A stretch of DNA of 64,000 nucleotides from Thalassobius sp034670005 (GCF_034670005.1 NZ_JAXMOH010000005.1:124001-188000); one strand, 5' to 3'; shown: positions 49,956 to 59,018, numbered from the stretch's first letter. Notes: a model not told the origin generated them from the letters alone. Translations and numbers: made by a program.

Positions 49956-50396
49956 TCAGCCGGCTTTTTCCACCCGTTGCCGGGCCAGCGCACTGTCGCG
50001 GTCGTTGATGCCCAGCAGATTCGACACCATCCGCAATAACGCGTCTTCGTGCTGATCGCGCACACCATCGGCCAGAACCACCGACCACAGCGCCTCGATC
50101 ACGCCGATGCGGTCGTCATAGGCGACCGCGTCCTTGATCGCGCGGGTGAATCTCACGGTGTCTGGGGCTTCGGCTTCCAGCTGTTCGGCCTGGCAACGAA
50201 GGTCCTGCACCCCGGCCGGATCCAGCCGGTACCGGGTGGCGGCGATCCTGTCGATCCGGGTGATTTCATCGGGGTCATAGCGACCATCGGACCGGGCGAC
50301 GCGAACAAGAAGCGCGGTCAACGCCAACCGGGCATCCGGGCCATTCATCGGGGCGGGGGCTGGTTGCGCCAGCCGTTTCAGAAAATCAGCAAACAT
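49956..50396 (-). CDS. TerB-like protein, second of a tandem pair
   Basis: A 146-residue helical protein of the COG4103 TerB-like group. LALTALLVRVARSDGRYDPDEITRIDRIAA and IGVIEALWSVVLADGVRDQHEDALLRMVSNLLGI, in separate parts, carry the paired acidic helices that bind metal in TerB. The start is the ATG at 50396 (MFADFLKRL), matching the paralogue upstream. The two genes are 42 bases apart. No ter operon exists nearby, so tellurite resistance is not implied. Confidence 0.8.
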   Translation of the reverse strand: MFADFLKRLAQPAPAPMNGPDARLALTALLVRVARSDGRYDPDEITRIDRIAATRYRLDPAGVQDLRCQAEQLEAEAPDTVRFTRAIKDAVAYDDRIGVIEALWSVVLADGVRDQHEDALLRMVSNLLGINDRDSALARQRVEKAG

Positions 50397-50438
50397 AGTG
50401 AGGATATAGACCCGGCGGGGTGGCAATCCAAGTCGGCA

Positions 50439-50882
50439 TCACGCGCTTTCCTGTGCCCGGTTGCGGGCGGTCAGATTGTCGGCCTCGCTCAATCCCAACG
50501 CGTGCTGTACCCGGGTGACGATCTCGATCTCCTCGTTGACCTGAGCCCCGTCTGACAGCACCACCTGCCAAATTGCTTCCAACGCCATCAGGCGGTCTTC
50601 GAAATCGACGCCCTCGCGGATCAGTTCGGCAAAGATTTCGGTCGGCGGCGCGCGTTTTTCCAGCTTTTCGCAAGTGGCGCGCATCTTGGCGGCCGCGACC
50701 ACCGACAGGCCATTGATATGGGCCAGAAGCCGGTCGATGCGTTTGATTTCCTCGACCTGATAGCTGTGATCGGACTTCGCGACCCTGACCAAAAGCGCGC
50801 CCAGAGCCAAGGCTGCATTTGGCTCTGGCAATTCTTCTTGTGCTTTATGCCCGGTCAGGGCGTTGAGGATGTTTGCAAACAT
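50439..50882 (-). CDS. TerB-like protein, first of a tandem pair
   Basis: A 147-residue paralogue of the next gene: MFANILNAL, then LALGALLVRVAKSDHSYQVEEIKRIDRLLAH and LMALEAIWQVVLSDGAQVNEEIEIVTRV (quoted as short parts). The core acidic helix differs (KSDHSYQVEE against RSDGRYDPDE), losing one acidic position. An in-frame ATG six codons upstream (50900) is possible. Function unknown. Confidence 0.8.
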   Translation of the reverse strand: MFANILNALTGHKAQEELPEPNAALALGALLVRVAKSDHSYQVEEIKRIDRLLAHINGLSVVAAAKMRATCEKLEKRAPPTEIFAELIREGVDFEDRLMALEAIWQVVLSDGAQVNEEIEIVTRVQHALGLSEADNLTARNRAQESA

Positions 50883-50997
50883 ATCCACAGGATAACGCAT
50901 TTATGCCGCAAGTGAGAAAGCGAAATTTATCCGAATCGCCTCGGGCCGGGAAAAAAGGTAGGGTTGGGTACTACCTGTGTTTCGCCGGACCCCGGTT

Positions 50998-51291
50998 TCA
51001 GCCGTCATAGCCCGCAACGATCACCAGATCTCCGGTGGAAATCGGATCACGAAGCGCTTTGGCCTTCTGGTAGCCTTCTGATTCGTAACAGGCCACCGCG
51101 GCCTCATAGCTGGGGAATTCGATCACCACGGTTCGGGCGCGCGATGCGCCTTCCTTGGTCACCCCGGGACCGCCCCGGACCAGAAATTTCGCGCCGTATT
51201 CGGCGAAGGGCGCAGCATTTGCCCGTTTATAATCTTCGTAACGCGCGGGATCGTCGATATCGACATGCGCCACCCAGTAACCTTTGCTCAT
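50998..51291 (-). CDS. DUF1330 protein (dimeric alpha/beta barrel)
   Basis: A 97-residue DUF1330 protein. GYWVAHVDIDDPARYEDYKRANAAPFAEYGAKFLVRGG (quoted in parts: GYWVAHVDI, YEDYKRAN, GAKFLVRGG) and VVIEFPSYEAAVACYESEGYQ are the hallmarks. AGGAGG precedes the ATG at 51291. Members form dimers of ferredoxin-like domains; most have no assigned activity. Confidence 0.88.
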   Translation of the reverse strand: MSKGYWVAHVDIDDPARYEDYKRANAAPFAEYGAKFLVRGGPGVTKEGASRARTVVIEFPSYEAAVACYESEGYQKAKALRDPISTGDLVIVAGYDG

Positions 51292-51480
51292 TTTGGCTCC
51301 TCCTGATGGCCGCGAGGGTGGAGTGTTTTCCAAAAAAAGCAAAGTGCGAAATAAAATTAAGTAGCTTTGGACTGAAAAGTCACGAGTTTGCCTTTTTCAC
51401 ACCCAAGTTTTCCCGCCAATGCCAGTAAATAATGACTGAAACGACTTATGGACAAAATCCAAGGCTAGCAGGTAAACGCT

Positions 51481-52020
51481 ATGTTCCACATCAGACACAA
51501 GACCGACAACGCCCCGTCAGAAACCGGTCCGTCTATTATCCCCCGTGACGACGGAATTGAACCGATCCGGGCCGAAGCTTTGGCCTTCGACTGGGGGGAT
51601 GGCGATCTGCGCTATCTGGGACGGCTTATGGCCAAGCTGGGGCTGGACCTTGCCACCGCGATACGGGTGTTCCTGAATGGTAAACCCGAACAGTTCAATT
51701 ATCTGGACTGCTACGAGGTGCCGCTGGAACATACCGCGCGGGTTGCCTTGCTGGATTGTCTGCACAAGAAAATCAGCTGTGGCTTCTATTTGCCCGATCC
51801 GAATATCGGTCTTGGCCCGGTCCGGGAAGAGGCGGGTCAGTGGATCGCACGTCAGTCTGAGGATCGTGATCAGGGGCGGCAGGGGCGTTGGGTGTTCGAC
51901 GAAACCCGGCTGGAATCGATTTCGGATCTCGCACCGCGCCCCATCCTGATGGCCCCCCAAACGCGGCCCAGATCGAGCCTGCTGCGGACTCTTTTCGAAC
52001 CGATCTGGCTGCATAGCTGA
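51481..52020 (+). CDS. Unknown protein
   Basis: A 179-residue soluble protein I do not recognise. It has an acidic N-terminal region, then a helical stretch LRYLGRLMAKLGLDLATAIRVFLNG and LDCYEVPLEHTARVALLDCLHKK (in part), and a proline/arginine-rich tail (APRPILMAPQTRPRSSLLRTLF). There is no signal peptide or membrane helix. Start ATG 51481; AGGT lies upstream. Its codon use looks like that of its neighbours, so it is probably native. Flanked by DUF1330 and pyrG. Confidence 0.6.
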   Translation: MFHIRHKTDNAPSETGPSIIPRDDGIEPIRAEALAFDWGDGDLRYLGRLMAKLGLDLATAIRVFLNGKPEQFNYLDCYEVPLEHTARVALLDCLHKKISCGFYLPDPNIGLGPVREEAGQWIARQSEDRDQGRQGRWVFDETRLESISDLAPRPILMAPQTRPRSSLLRTLFEPIWLHS

Positions 52021-52161
52021 ACCGGCATCGATTCGAGACAACTCGATCTGAAGCCGTGTCTCGCGCCCATTTGTACGGGTGCCCCCACCATGAATCTCGC
52101 ATTGCCAGCCTGCCACCATGCAGCGCTGGCCTGCCCCTGTGTCGCGCAGACCCCGTGCGCC

Positions 52162-53805
52162 TTAGACCAGGCGCGACGTTTCCACGGCGGCACGCACGAA
52201 ATCAGCGAAAAGAGGATGCGGATCGAACGGTTTCGACTTCAGTTCAGGATGGAACTGAACCCCGATGAACCAAGGATGATCGGTCCATTCCACGATCTCG
52301 GGCAACCGGCCATCGGGTGACATGCCGGAGAAGTTCAGCCCGCAGGCCTCCAGCTTTTCCCGGTATTTCATATCGACCTCGTAGCGGTGGCGATGGCGCT
52401 CGTCGATTTCGGTGGAATGATAAACCTGGGACACTTTCGACCCTTGTGTCAGGTGGGCGTGATAGGCGCCCAACCGCATCGTGCCGCCCTTGTCGTCATC
52501 GGCTTTGCGGCGCACCTTGGCATTGCCCTGCACCCATTCCTTTAGGTGATACACGACGGGTTCGAATCGCTTTTTACCCGCCTCATGGTCGAATTCCTCG
52601 GACCCGGCGGTTTCAATCCCGGCGACATTGCGCGCCGCTTCGATCACCGCCATCTGCATACCCAGGCAGATGCCGAGATAGGGCACCTTGCGTTCGCGGG
52701 CGAATTGCGCCGCCTTGATCTTACCTTCGGTACCGCGTTCGCCGAACCCGCCGGGCACCAGGATCGCGTGGAACCCTTCCAGATAGGGAGCCGGGTCTTC
52801 ATTGTCGAAAATCTCGGCATCGACCCATTCGACATTCACTTTGACCCGGTTGGCCATGCCGCCATGAGTCAGCGCCTCTTTGATCGACTTATACGCGTCT
52901 TCCAGCTGCACGTATTTGCCGACAATCGCGATATTGACCTCACCATCGGTGTGGTGAATCCGGTCGACCACGTCATCCCATTTCCGCATGTCGGGGCGCG
53001 GGGCAGGGGCGATGTCGAACGCATCCAGAACCGCCTGATCAAGCCCTTCACGGTGATAGGCCAGAGGTGCTTCGTAGATCGATTTCAGGTCATAGGCCGC
53101 GACCACCGCCTCTTTGCGCACGTTGCAGAACAGAGCGATCTTTTCGCGCTCTTTCTCGGGAATCGGATGCTCGGACCGGCAGACCAGAATGTCCGGCGCG
53201 ATGCCAATCGATTGCAATTCCTTCACGCTATGCTGGGTCGGTTTGGTTTTTAGCTCACCGCTGGCGGCCAGATAGGGCAGCAGCGTCAGATGCATGAAAA
53301 TGCACTGTCCGCGCGGTTTGTCATGGCTGAACTGGCGGATCGCTTCGAAAAACGGCAGACCTTCGATATCGCCGACAGTGCCGCCGATTTCGCACAGCAT
53401 GAAATCGACCTCGTCCTCGCCGATGGCCAGGAAATCTTTGATCTCGTTGGTGACATGTGGAACCACCTGGATTGTTTTGCCCAGATAATCGCCGCGCCGT
53501 TCACGTTCCAGAACATTTGAATAAATCCGTCCCGAAGACACCGAGTCGGTCATCCGAGCCGGCACCCCGGTGAAGCGTTCGTAATGGCCCAGATCCAGAT
53601 CGGTTTCGGCACCGTCATCGGTAACGAAGACCTCGCCATGCTCGAACGGGCTCATCGTGCCGGGATCGACGTTCAGATAGGGATCGAGCTTGCGCAGGCG
53701 CACCGAATAGCCACGGGCCTGCAGCAATGCGCCCAACGCGGCAGAGGCAAGCCCCTTGCCAAGCGAGGAAACAACACCACCGGTAATGAAGATGAAACGA
53801 GCCAT
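52162..53805 (-). CDS. pyrG: CTP synthase
   Basis: A 547-residue CTP synthase, converting UTP to CTP with glutamine nitrogen. MARFIFITGGVVSSLGKGLASAALG opens the synthase domain, quoted in part: FITGGVVSSLGKG. The amidotransferase domain has the nucleophile in LGICLGMQMAVIEAARNV (C of ICLGMQ) and the His-Glu pair in GVQFHPELKSKPF. The frame extends upstream, but the ATG at 53805 gives the standard N-terminus. Length is normal. Confidence 0.97.
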   Translation of the reverse strand: MARFIFITGGVVSSLGKGLASAALGALLQARGYSVRLRKLDPYLNVDPGTMSPFEHGEVFVTDDGAETDLDLGHYERFTGVPARMTDSVSSGRIYSNVLERERRGDYLGKTIQVVPHVTNEIKDFLAIGEDEVDFMLCEIGGTVGDIEGLPFFEAIRQFSHDKPRGQCIFMHLTLLPYLAASGELKTKPTQHSVKELQSIGIAPDILVCRSEHPIPEKEREKIALFCNVRKEAVVAAYDLKSIYEAPLAYHREGLDQAVLDAFDIAPAPRPDMRKWDDVVDRIHHTDGEVNIAIVGKYVQLEDAYKSIKEALTHGGMANRVKVNVEWVDAEIFDNEDPAPYLEGFHAILVPGGFGERGTEGKIKAAQFARERKVPYLGICLGMQMAVIEAARNVAGIETAGSEEFDHEAGKKRFEPVVYHLKEWVQGNAKVRRKADDDKGGTMRLGAYHAHLTQGSKVSQVYHSTEIDERHRHRYEVDMKYREKLEACGLNFSGMSPDGRLPEIVEWTDHPWFIGVQFHPELKSKPFDPHPLFADFVRAAVETSRLV

Positions 53806-53930
53806 ATTGAAGGCATCCCCCGTGAATTTCGATTGGTGATAGCACACCAAAAACCAAGCCCCTACGGTTCCGAAAAACCGTAGCACCACGGGACTCAAGC
53901 CATACTAGATTCGTGAATAATTAGCAAGAC

Positions 53931-53953
53931 GACCGCAAGATGCTGTTGCGGTC
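53931..53953 (-). terminator. Hairpin downstream of secG
   Basis: GACCGCAA (53931-53938) pairs with TTGCGGTC (53946-53953), 7-base loop. On the minus strand it lies 26 bases after the secG stop with GTCTTGC following. A weak intrinsic terminator. Confidence 0.55.
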
Positions 53954-53979
53954 ATCTTTGATGTCTCAATCGCTTGTGG

Positions 53980-54354
53980 TCAGTCGGCGCGCGGAACCAG
54001 TGGCGCGTCGTCACCCGACGACGGCGGCAACAATCCACTCCCCGCAGCGGGGGCGGTCGTTTCGGCTTCGGCGCCGGTTTCTTGTGTCGTGGCGGCATCG
54101 GTGCCGACACGATCCAGAACCGAGCTTCCGGCCGATTTTTCCGCCGCGATAACGGTCAACGCGATCGAGGTGCAGATGAATCCGATGGCCAGGACCCAGG
54201 TCACTTTGCCAAGCGCGGTTGCTGCCGCGCGGCCCGTTACGGCCCCGCCGCCACCGCCCATGCCCAGACCGCCACCTTCCGAGCGTTGCATCAGCACGAC
54301 ACCGATCAGCGACAGCGCCAGAAGAAGGTGGATGATGAGGACGACGTTTTCCAT
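53980..54354 (-). CDS. secG: Preprotein translocase subunit SecG
   Basis: A 124-residue SecG. The two membrane helices are visible (NVVLIIHLLLALSLIGVVLM and VTWVLAIGFICTSIALTVIA), with the conserved LMQRSEGGGLGMGGGG loop between. A long Ala/Thr/Pro-rich C-terminal tail is typical of alphaproteobacteria. It helps SecYE move precursors. The ATG at 54354 is standard. It sits upstream of pyrG in the same direction. Confidence 0.95.
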   Translation of the reverse strand: MENVVLIIHLLLALSLIGVVLMQRSEGGGLGMGGGGGAVTGRAAATALGKVTWVLAIGFICTSIALTVIAAEKSAGSSVLDRVGTDAATTQETGAEAETTAPAAGSGLLPPSSGDDAPLVPRAD

Positions 54355-54488
54355 GGAGCAGCCTTCGGATTTGTTCGATGCGGCTACTTAAGGTCTATGG
54401 CCCGATGGCGCAACCCCGAAGCGCCGGGCCAGACGCAATTCCGATCCCCGGACTTGTTCCTGTGTGCGCAAGGTATCACAAAGGCGCC

Positions 54489-55034
54489 ATGAGCACACAA
54501 TACCAGATTCGCCCGGCCACTCTCGACGACGTTGCCAGCATCGCGCAGGTTCAGGTCGCCAGTTGGAACACCACCTATCGCGGCATCCTGCCCGATGCCC
54601 TGATCGACCGGATCGGGATCGAGGATCGCGCCAAATCGTGGCAGAAAATCCTGACTGAATTCACGCAAAGCGGTCAGGGTGGTGCGCTGGTGGTCGAAAC
54701 CGATGGCCGTATCGTCGGCTTTGGGTCGTACGGCCCGCAACGGGATGCGGTGCTCGTGGCAGAGGGATTTGGCGGCGAATTCACCTCGCTCTATCTCGAA
54801 CAATCCCATCAACGCACAGGTCTGGGCCGGGCGCTGATGGGCGCGATGGCGGCGGAACTGATCAAATCCGGGGAAACCGCAGCGGCGCTTTGGGTGATTT
54901 CGGCCAATACGAATGCGGGTGCGTTCTATCGGGCGCTGTCCGGGGAAACCGTGGCCGAACGCGCGGATCCACAAGGCGGGGATATGAATGAACACGCCTA
55001 TGGCTGGTGTGATCTGTCCGCTCTGAACGGATAA
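54489..55034 (+). CDS. GNAT-family N-acetyltransferase
   Basis: A 181-residue GNAT acyltransferase. YQIRPATLDDVASIAQVQVASWNTTYRGILP gives the N-terminal part, quoted partially as YQIRPATLDDV; the acetyl-CoA loop is HQRTGLGRALMGAMAAEL, with RTGLGRAL matching Q/RxxGxG/A. The ATG at 54489 is used and not the frame start at 54378. The acceptor substrate is unknown. It is divergent from secG. Confidence 0.87.
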   Translation: MSTQYQIRPATLDDVASIAQVQVASWNTTYRGILPDALIDRIGIEDRAKSWQKILTEFTQSGQGGALVVETDGRIVGFGSYGPQRDAVLVAEGFGGEFTSLYLEQSHQRTGLGRALMGAMAAELIKSGETAAALWVISANTNAGAFYRALSGETVAERADPQGGDMNEHAYGWCDLSALNG

Positions 55035-55084
55035 CAGGTAACGTTTTCAAGGACCGCTGCGCTCTGGCTCAGCGCACGGGGCGA

Positions 55085-55480
55085 TTATTCGTCCACATCG
55101 TCAATATCGTACTGCCCCGACAGCATCCGACGGATGTGGCTCCAGCTCAGCCCGATGCCCAGAACGATCGACAGCGCCAACAGCGCGATCCACGTGTTCA
55201 TTGTCGGATTGTGCAGATCGAGCATCTTGTAATCATACAGAACCCAGATCAGCGCAGCGATCACCGCCAGAACCAAAAACATGCCGAAGCCGCCTATCGA
55301 ACGCAGCGTGGCGCGCAGATAGATGATATAGCCGATCGTCAGCAACAGCCCCAGCAATACCGCCATTGGCAATTGGTCGGCATAATGCGTCATCGCCCAA
55401 GTGGTATAGTTCCATTCCGTCGGGTTGAACGTGGCTGCCAGTAATATGAAAGCCACAACCCAGCGCAGCAATAATCCCAT
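55085..55480 (-). CDS. Small membrane protein, four-helix type
   Basis: A 131-residue protein with four hydrophobic segments (LLRWVVAFILLAATF, LPMAVLLGLLLTIGYIIYL, FGMFLVLAVIAALIWVLY, WIALLALSIVLGIGLSW) and an acidic tail (SGQYDIDDVDE). The ATG at 55480 has AGAGGGAC upstream and lies near the divergent purA. A much longer frame continuing through purA is a shadow and was rejected. Function unknown; it appears conserved in style with roseobacterial proteins. Confidence 0.72.
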   Translation of the reverse strand: MGLLLRWVVAFILLAATFNPTEWNYTTWAMTHYADQLPMAVLLGLLLTIGYIIYLRATLRSIGGFGMFLVLAVIAALIWVLYDYKMLDLHNPTMNTWIALLALSIVLGIGLSWSHIRRMLSGQYDIDDVDE

Positions 55481-55624
55481 CTTGTCCCTCTTGCACAGCC
55501 CGGCGCGTCGGTCATGAATCGCGCAAACGGCGGCCCCTGTCCAGTGCCGCGGCGAATTTCCGGTTTCCCTGTGGTATCGTGGGATATATACGGACGCGGG
55601 TTTGATCCAGAAAAGGAACCAGTA

Positions 55625-56920
55625 ATGGCAAACGTCGTCGTGGTCGGCGCCCAGTGGGGCGATGAAGGCAAAGGCAAGATCGTGGATTGGCTGTCGGAAC
55701 GCGCCGATGTGATCGCGCGCTTTCAGGGCGGCCACAATGCCGGCCATACCTTGGTGATCGATGGCAAGGTCTACAAACTGCACGCGTTGCCTTCTGGCGT
55801 GGTGCGCGGCGGCAAGCTGTCGGTGATCGGCAATGGCGTCGTGCTGGACCCCTGGCACCTGATCAGTGAAATCGAAACGGTCCGCGCCCAGGGGGTCGAA
55901 ATTTCTCCCGAAACCCTGATGATCGCGGAAAACACCCCGCTGATTCTGCCGATCCACGGCGAATTGGACCGCGCCCGTGAAGAAGCCGCCAGCAAGGGCA
56001 CCAAAATCGGCACCACCGGTCGCGGCATTGGCCCGGCCTATGAGGACAAGGTGGGCCGCCGGTCCGTCCGTGTCGCCGATCTGGCGGACCCGGCCACGCT
56101 GGAAGCCCGGGTCGACCGCGCGCTGCAGCACCACGATCCGCTGCGCAAGGGGCTGGGCATCGACCCGGTTGACCGTGACGCGCTGATCGCCAAGTTGAAG
56201 GAAATCGCGCCGCAGATCCTGCCCTTCTCCGCTCCGGTCTGGAAGGTGATGAACGAAAAGCGCAAGGCGGGCAAACGCATCCTGTTCGAAGGCGCGCAGG
56301 GCGCATTGCTGGATATTGATTTCGGCACCTATCCCTTTGTGACCTCGTCGAATGTAATCGCCGGGCAGGCCGCCACCGGGGTCGGCATCGGCCCGGGATC
56401 GATCGATTACGTGCTGGGCATCGTCAAGGCCTACACCACCCGCGTCGGCGAAGGACCTTTCCCGACCGAACTTCTCGACGAAGACGGTCAGCGGCTGGGC
56501 GAACGCGGCCATGAATTTGGCACCACCACCGGGCGTAAACGCCGCTGCGGCTGGTTCGATGCGGCGCTGGTGCGGCAAACCTGCGCCACCAGCGGGGTCA
56601 ACGGTATTTCGCTGACCAAACTCGATGTACTGGACGGGTTCAATGTGCTGAAAATCTGCGTCGGTTATGACCTCGACGGTGAACGGCTGGATTATCTGCC
56701 CACCGCCAGCGACCAGCAGGCGCGCTGCAAACCGATCTACGAAGAAATGCCCGGCTGGTCGGAATCGACCGAAGGGGCGCGGTCGTGGAACGATCTGCCC
56801 GCCAACGCGATCAAATACGTTCGCCATATCGAAGAACTGATCGACTGTCCTGTCGCCCTATTGTCGACCTCGCCCGAACGCGATGACACCATCCTCGTTA
56901 CTGACCCGTTCGCAGACTGA
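55625..56920 (+). CDS. purA: Adenylosuccinate synthetase
   Basis: A 431-residue PurA, which joins IMP and aspartate using GTP in AMP synthesis. GAQWGDEGKGKIVDWL is the GTP/IMP loop, RFQGGHNAGHTLV the second signature and NGVVLDPWHLISEI the third. The C-terminal part includes GTTTGRKRRCGWFDAALVR. AAAGGA precedes the ATG at 55625; the frame extends farther up without a start signal. It is followed by a DUF2842 gene overlapping its stop by one base. Confidence 0.97.
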   Translation: MANVVVVGAQWGDEGKGKIVDWLSERADVIARFQGGHNAGHTLVIDGKVYKLHALPSGVVRGGKLSVIGNGVVLDPWHLISEIETVRAQGVEISPETLMIAENTPLILPIHGELDRAREEAASKGTKIGTTGRGIGPAYEDKVGRRSVRVADLADPATLEARVDRALQHHDPLRKGLGIDPVDRDALIAKLKEIAPQILPFSAPVWKVMNEKRKAGKRILFEGAQGALLDIDFGTYPFVTSSNVIAGQAATGVGIGPGSIDYVLGIVKAYTTRVGEGPFPTELLDEDGQRLGERGHEFGTTTGRKRRCGWFDAALVRQTCATSGVNGISLTKLDVLDGFNVLKICVGYDLDGERLDYLPTASDQQARCKPIYEEMPGWSESTEGARSWNDLPANAIKYVRHIEELIDCPVALLSTSPERDDTILVTDPFAD

Positions 56921-57153
56921 TGGCGCTTAACTACAAAGCCCGCCGTCGCTGGTCCTTGGTCATCCTGCTGATCGGCCTGCCCGCCTATATCGTGGTGGCG
57001 GTCAGCGTCGTGAACATGATCGACCGCCCGCCGATCTGGCTGGAATTGCTGATCTATATCGGTCTGGGTATCGTCTGGGCACTGCCGTTCAAGGCCGTGT
57101 TCAAAGGGGTCGGACAGGCCGACCCCGACGCCCCTCAGGACGATCAGGACTGA
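56920..57153 (+). CDS. DUF2842 membrane protein
   Basis: A 77-residue DUF2842 protein with two membrane helices (WSLVILLIGLPAYIVVAVSVV and LLIYIGLGIVWALPFKAVF) and the family motif RPPIWLELLIYIGLGIVWALP, quoted in part. Its ATG shares a base with the purA stop (TGATG), so it is co-translated. The tail is acidic (DPDAPQDDQD). Role unknown; it often follows purA in this group. Confidence 0.88.
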   Translation: MALNYKARRRWSLVILLIGLPAYIVVAVSVVNMIDRPPIWLELLIYIGLGIVWALPFKAVFKGVGQADPDAPQDDQD

Positions 57154-57266
57154 CCCTGCACCTGTTCAAGTTCTGGTGAACAGACGTTTTCATTCATTGA
57201 CCTTCCTGCGCTGGAAGGTGGTTCAACCGGACCGGAAACGCGCTCAACAGGGCAGGAACAGATCAT

Positions 57267-57707
57267 ATGAACAAGAAAATCTTCGCGGCGGTTGCTATCG
57301 CGGCTGCCGCTGGTGTTGCCTACTCTTTCATTGGTACAACACCCGGTGGTGAGGCCGGCTTCGCGCAGGCAGAGCCGCCGCGCGGTACGCAGATCGTACA
57401 GGTGACCCTGCCTGCAACCTTGTCTGAAACGGCCCGGATGGGCCAACGTGCATTCGATGCGAAATGCGCCAGTTGTCACGGCCCAAACGCGGCGGGTCAG
57501 ACCGGAATTGCCCCGCCATTGATCCACAAAATTTATGAACCGGGCCACCACGCGGACCTGTCCTTTGTGATGGCAGCAAGGCGCGGGGTAAGGTCACATC
57601 ACTGGCCGTTCGGCGATATGCCTCCGGTCGAAGGTGTCACCGATGCGGATGTGAAAATGATCGTGCGCTATATCCGCGAAGTCCAACAGGCGAACGGAAT
57701 TTTCTGA
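57267..57707 (+). CDS. Cytochrome c (class I, single haem)
   Basis: A 146-residue c-type cytochrome. The signal or anchor segment is KKIFAAVAIAAAAGVAYSF. Haem is bound at CASCH (C67-C70-H71), and M118 in FGDMPPVEG is the likely sixth ligand. GPNAAGQTGIAPPLI is the usual loop. AGGAA precedes the ATG. It is probably periplasmic or membrane-anchored, carrying electrons between unknown partners. It is convergent with the tRNA-Glu that follows. Confidence 0.9.
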   Translation: MNKKIFAAVAIAAAAGVAYSFIGTTPGGEAGFAQAEPPRGTQIVQVTLPATLSETARMGQRAFDAKCASCHGPNAAGQTGIAPPLIHKIYEPGHHADLSFVMAARRGVRSHHWPFGDMPPVEGVTDADVKMIVRYIREVQQANGIF

Positions 57708-57725
57708 CTGGGAGTCAGGCGGCAA

Positions 57726-57749
57726 ATACCATTTTTTGGAAAATGGTAT
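57726..57749. terminator. Inverted repeat overlapping the tRNA-Glu 3' end
   Basis: ATACCATTTT (57726-57735), loop TTGG, AAAATGGTAT (57740-57749): a perfect 10-base stem. On the minus strand its first half is the CCA end and the last acceptor bases of tRNA-Glu copy 1, so the trailer hairpin and the tRNA 3' end compete. It also lies after the cytochrome c stop and may stop that transcript. Confidence 0.65.
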
Positions 57750-57818
57750 CCCGTAGGGGAATCGAACCCCTCTTTCCAGGTTGAAAACCTGGCGTCCTAA
57801 CCGATAGACGAACGGGAC
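57744..57818 (-). tRNA. tRNA-Glu (anticodon TTC), copy 1
   Basis: A 75-nt tRNA with CCA encoded. The acceptor stem GTCCCGT pairs with ACGGGAT; the D-loop TCTATCGGTTAGGA, the anticodon stem CCAGG/CCTGG with loop TTTTCAA (TTC), and the T arm GAGGGGTTCGATTCCCCTA all fold. The discriminator base is A, while copy 2 has G. Glu-TTC is the expected isoacceptor. The body (70 nt) is identical to copy 2 at 59019. Confidence 0.95.
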
Positions 57819-57970
57819 ACGCTGTGGTGTGGAGCGCTTTCTAAGCAAAAGGCATTTTTAGCGCAAGTGCCAAAATGCGTCGTTTGCAGCAATTTTTTTA
57901 ACGACAGTGCGGCACAGAATTCCGCCGCGAAACCGCCCCGATTGGGGGGCAGTCCCGTCGGCGGACCCGG

Positions 57971-58822
57971 TTACAGCGCCTTGCCTTCGAAATCCGCCGC
58001 CGAATGGCGTTCGGGAACCTGTTCGTTTTCGTTGCCGCGCAGCCGGTTGACCATCACCCCGCGCTTGACCGCCGGACGGGCCGCGATTCTTTCGGCCCAG
58101 TCCTGAACATGGGTGTAACGGCCCACATCCAGAAACTCTGCCCCATTGGGATAGGACTTGTCGCGCGCCAACTGGCCATACCACGGCCAGATCGCGATAT
58201 CGGCGATGGTATACTCATCGCCCGCGATATAGGGCCGTTCGGCCAACTGCCGGTCCAGAACATCAAGCTGGCGTTTGACTTCCATCGCGTAGCGGTTGAT
58301 CGGATATTCGAATTTTTCCGGCGCATAGGCAAAGAAATGGCCAAATCCACCGCCGAGGAACGGCGCGCTGCCCATCTGCCAGAACAACCAGTTCAGCGCT
58401 TCGGTTCGCCCCGGGCCTTCTGCGGGCAGGAAGGCGCGGAATTTGTCGGCCAGATGCAGCAGCATTGAACCGCTTTCGAACAGCCGCAGCGGGGTTTCCC
58501 CGGTCAGATCCAGCAGCGCCGGGATCTTGGAATTGGGATTCACCTCGACAAATTCCGACCCGAACTGGTCGCCGTTGCCGATATTGATCGGCCAGGCGTC
58601 GTATTCCGCGCCTGAATGCCCGGCTTCCAGCAGTTCTTCGAACATCACGCTTACTTTCACCCCGTTGGGCGTGGCCAGTGAATAAAGCTGGAAATCGTGG
58701 TCGCCACGGGGCAGGGCGGCATCATGGGTTGCCCCGGCGATGGGGCGGTTGATGCTGGCGAATTCGCCGCCGTTTTCTTCGTCCCAGGTCCAGACCTTGG
58801 GCGGAACGTATTGCGTCGTCAT
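57971..58822 (-). CDS. yghU: YghU-type glutathione S-transferase
   Basis: A 283-residue GST of the YghU/Nu class. The N-terminal extension holds NRPIAGATHDAALPRGDHDFQLYSLATPNG (partly quoted), the glutathione-binding NPNSKIPALLD and LFESGSMLLHLADKFRAF follow, and the C-terminal helical domain contains GGGFGHFFAYAPEKFEYPINRY. This class reduces disulphides and organic peroxides with two glutathiones per subunit. AAGGTGA precedes the ATG. It sits between two tRNA-Glu genes on the same strand. Confidence 0.93.
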   Translation of the reverse strand: MTTQYVPPKVWTWDEENGGEFASINRPIAGATHDAALPRGDHDFQLYSLATPNGVKVSVMFEELLEAGHSGAEYDAWPINIGNGDQFGSEFVEVNPNSKIPALLDLTGETPLRLFESGSMLLHLADKFRAFLPAEGPGRTEALNWLFWQMGSAPFLGGGFGHFFAYAPEKFEYPINRYAMEVKRQLDVLDRQLAERPYIAGDEYTIADIAIWPWYGQLARDKSYPNGAEFLDVGRYTHVQDWAERIAARPAVKRGVMVNRLRGNENEQVPERHSAADFEGKAL

Positions 58823-59018
58823 GTGATCACCTTGAAATGCGGGGTCAGAAACAGGGCCGTGCAGCCCGGTCCGTAGTTATAACGGCGTTTTCGCCACTGT
58901 CATGGTCCCAGACGAGCAATCCTCTGTGCGAAAGTGCACATTGACGCGCAATACGACGGAATGTCTGCGATAAGACAGAGAATGTCGATGAGAAGGGGAA
59001 ACGCGCTACGGCAGTGAA

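Noticed and set aside
55085..56827. Minus-strand frame of 580 codons
   Set aside because: Most of it is the antisense of purA. Only its last 131 codons, from the ATG at 55480, look like a real membrane protein.
57971..58822. YghU GST as a mobile element cargo
   Set aside because: The flanking direct repeats are full tRNA genes, composition matches the genome and no integrase is present.
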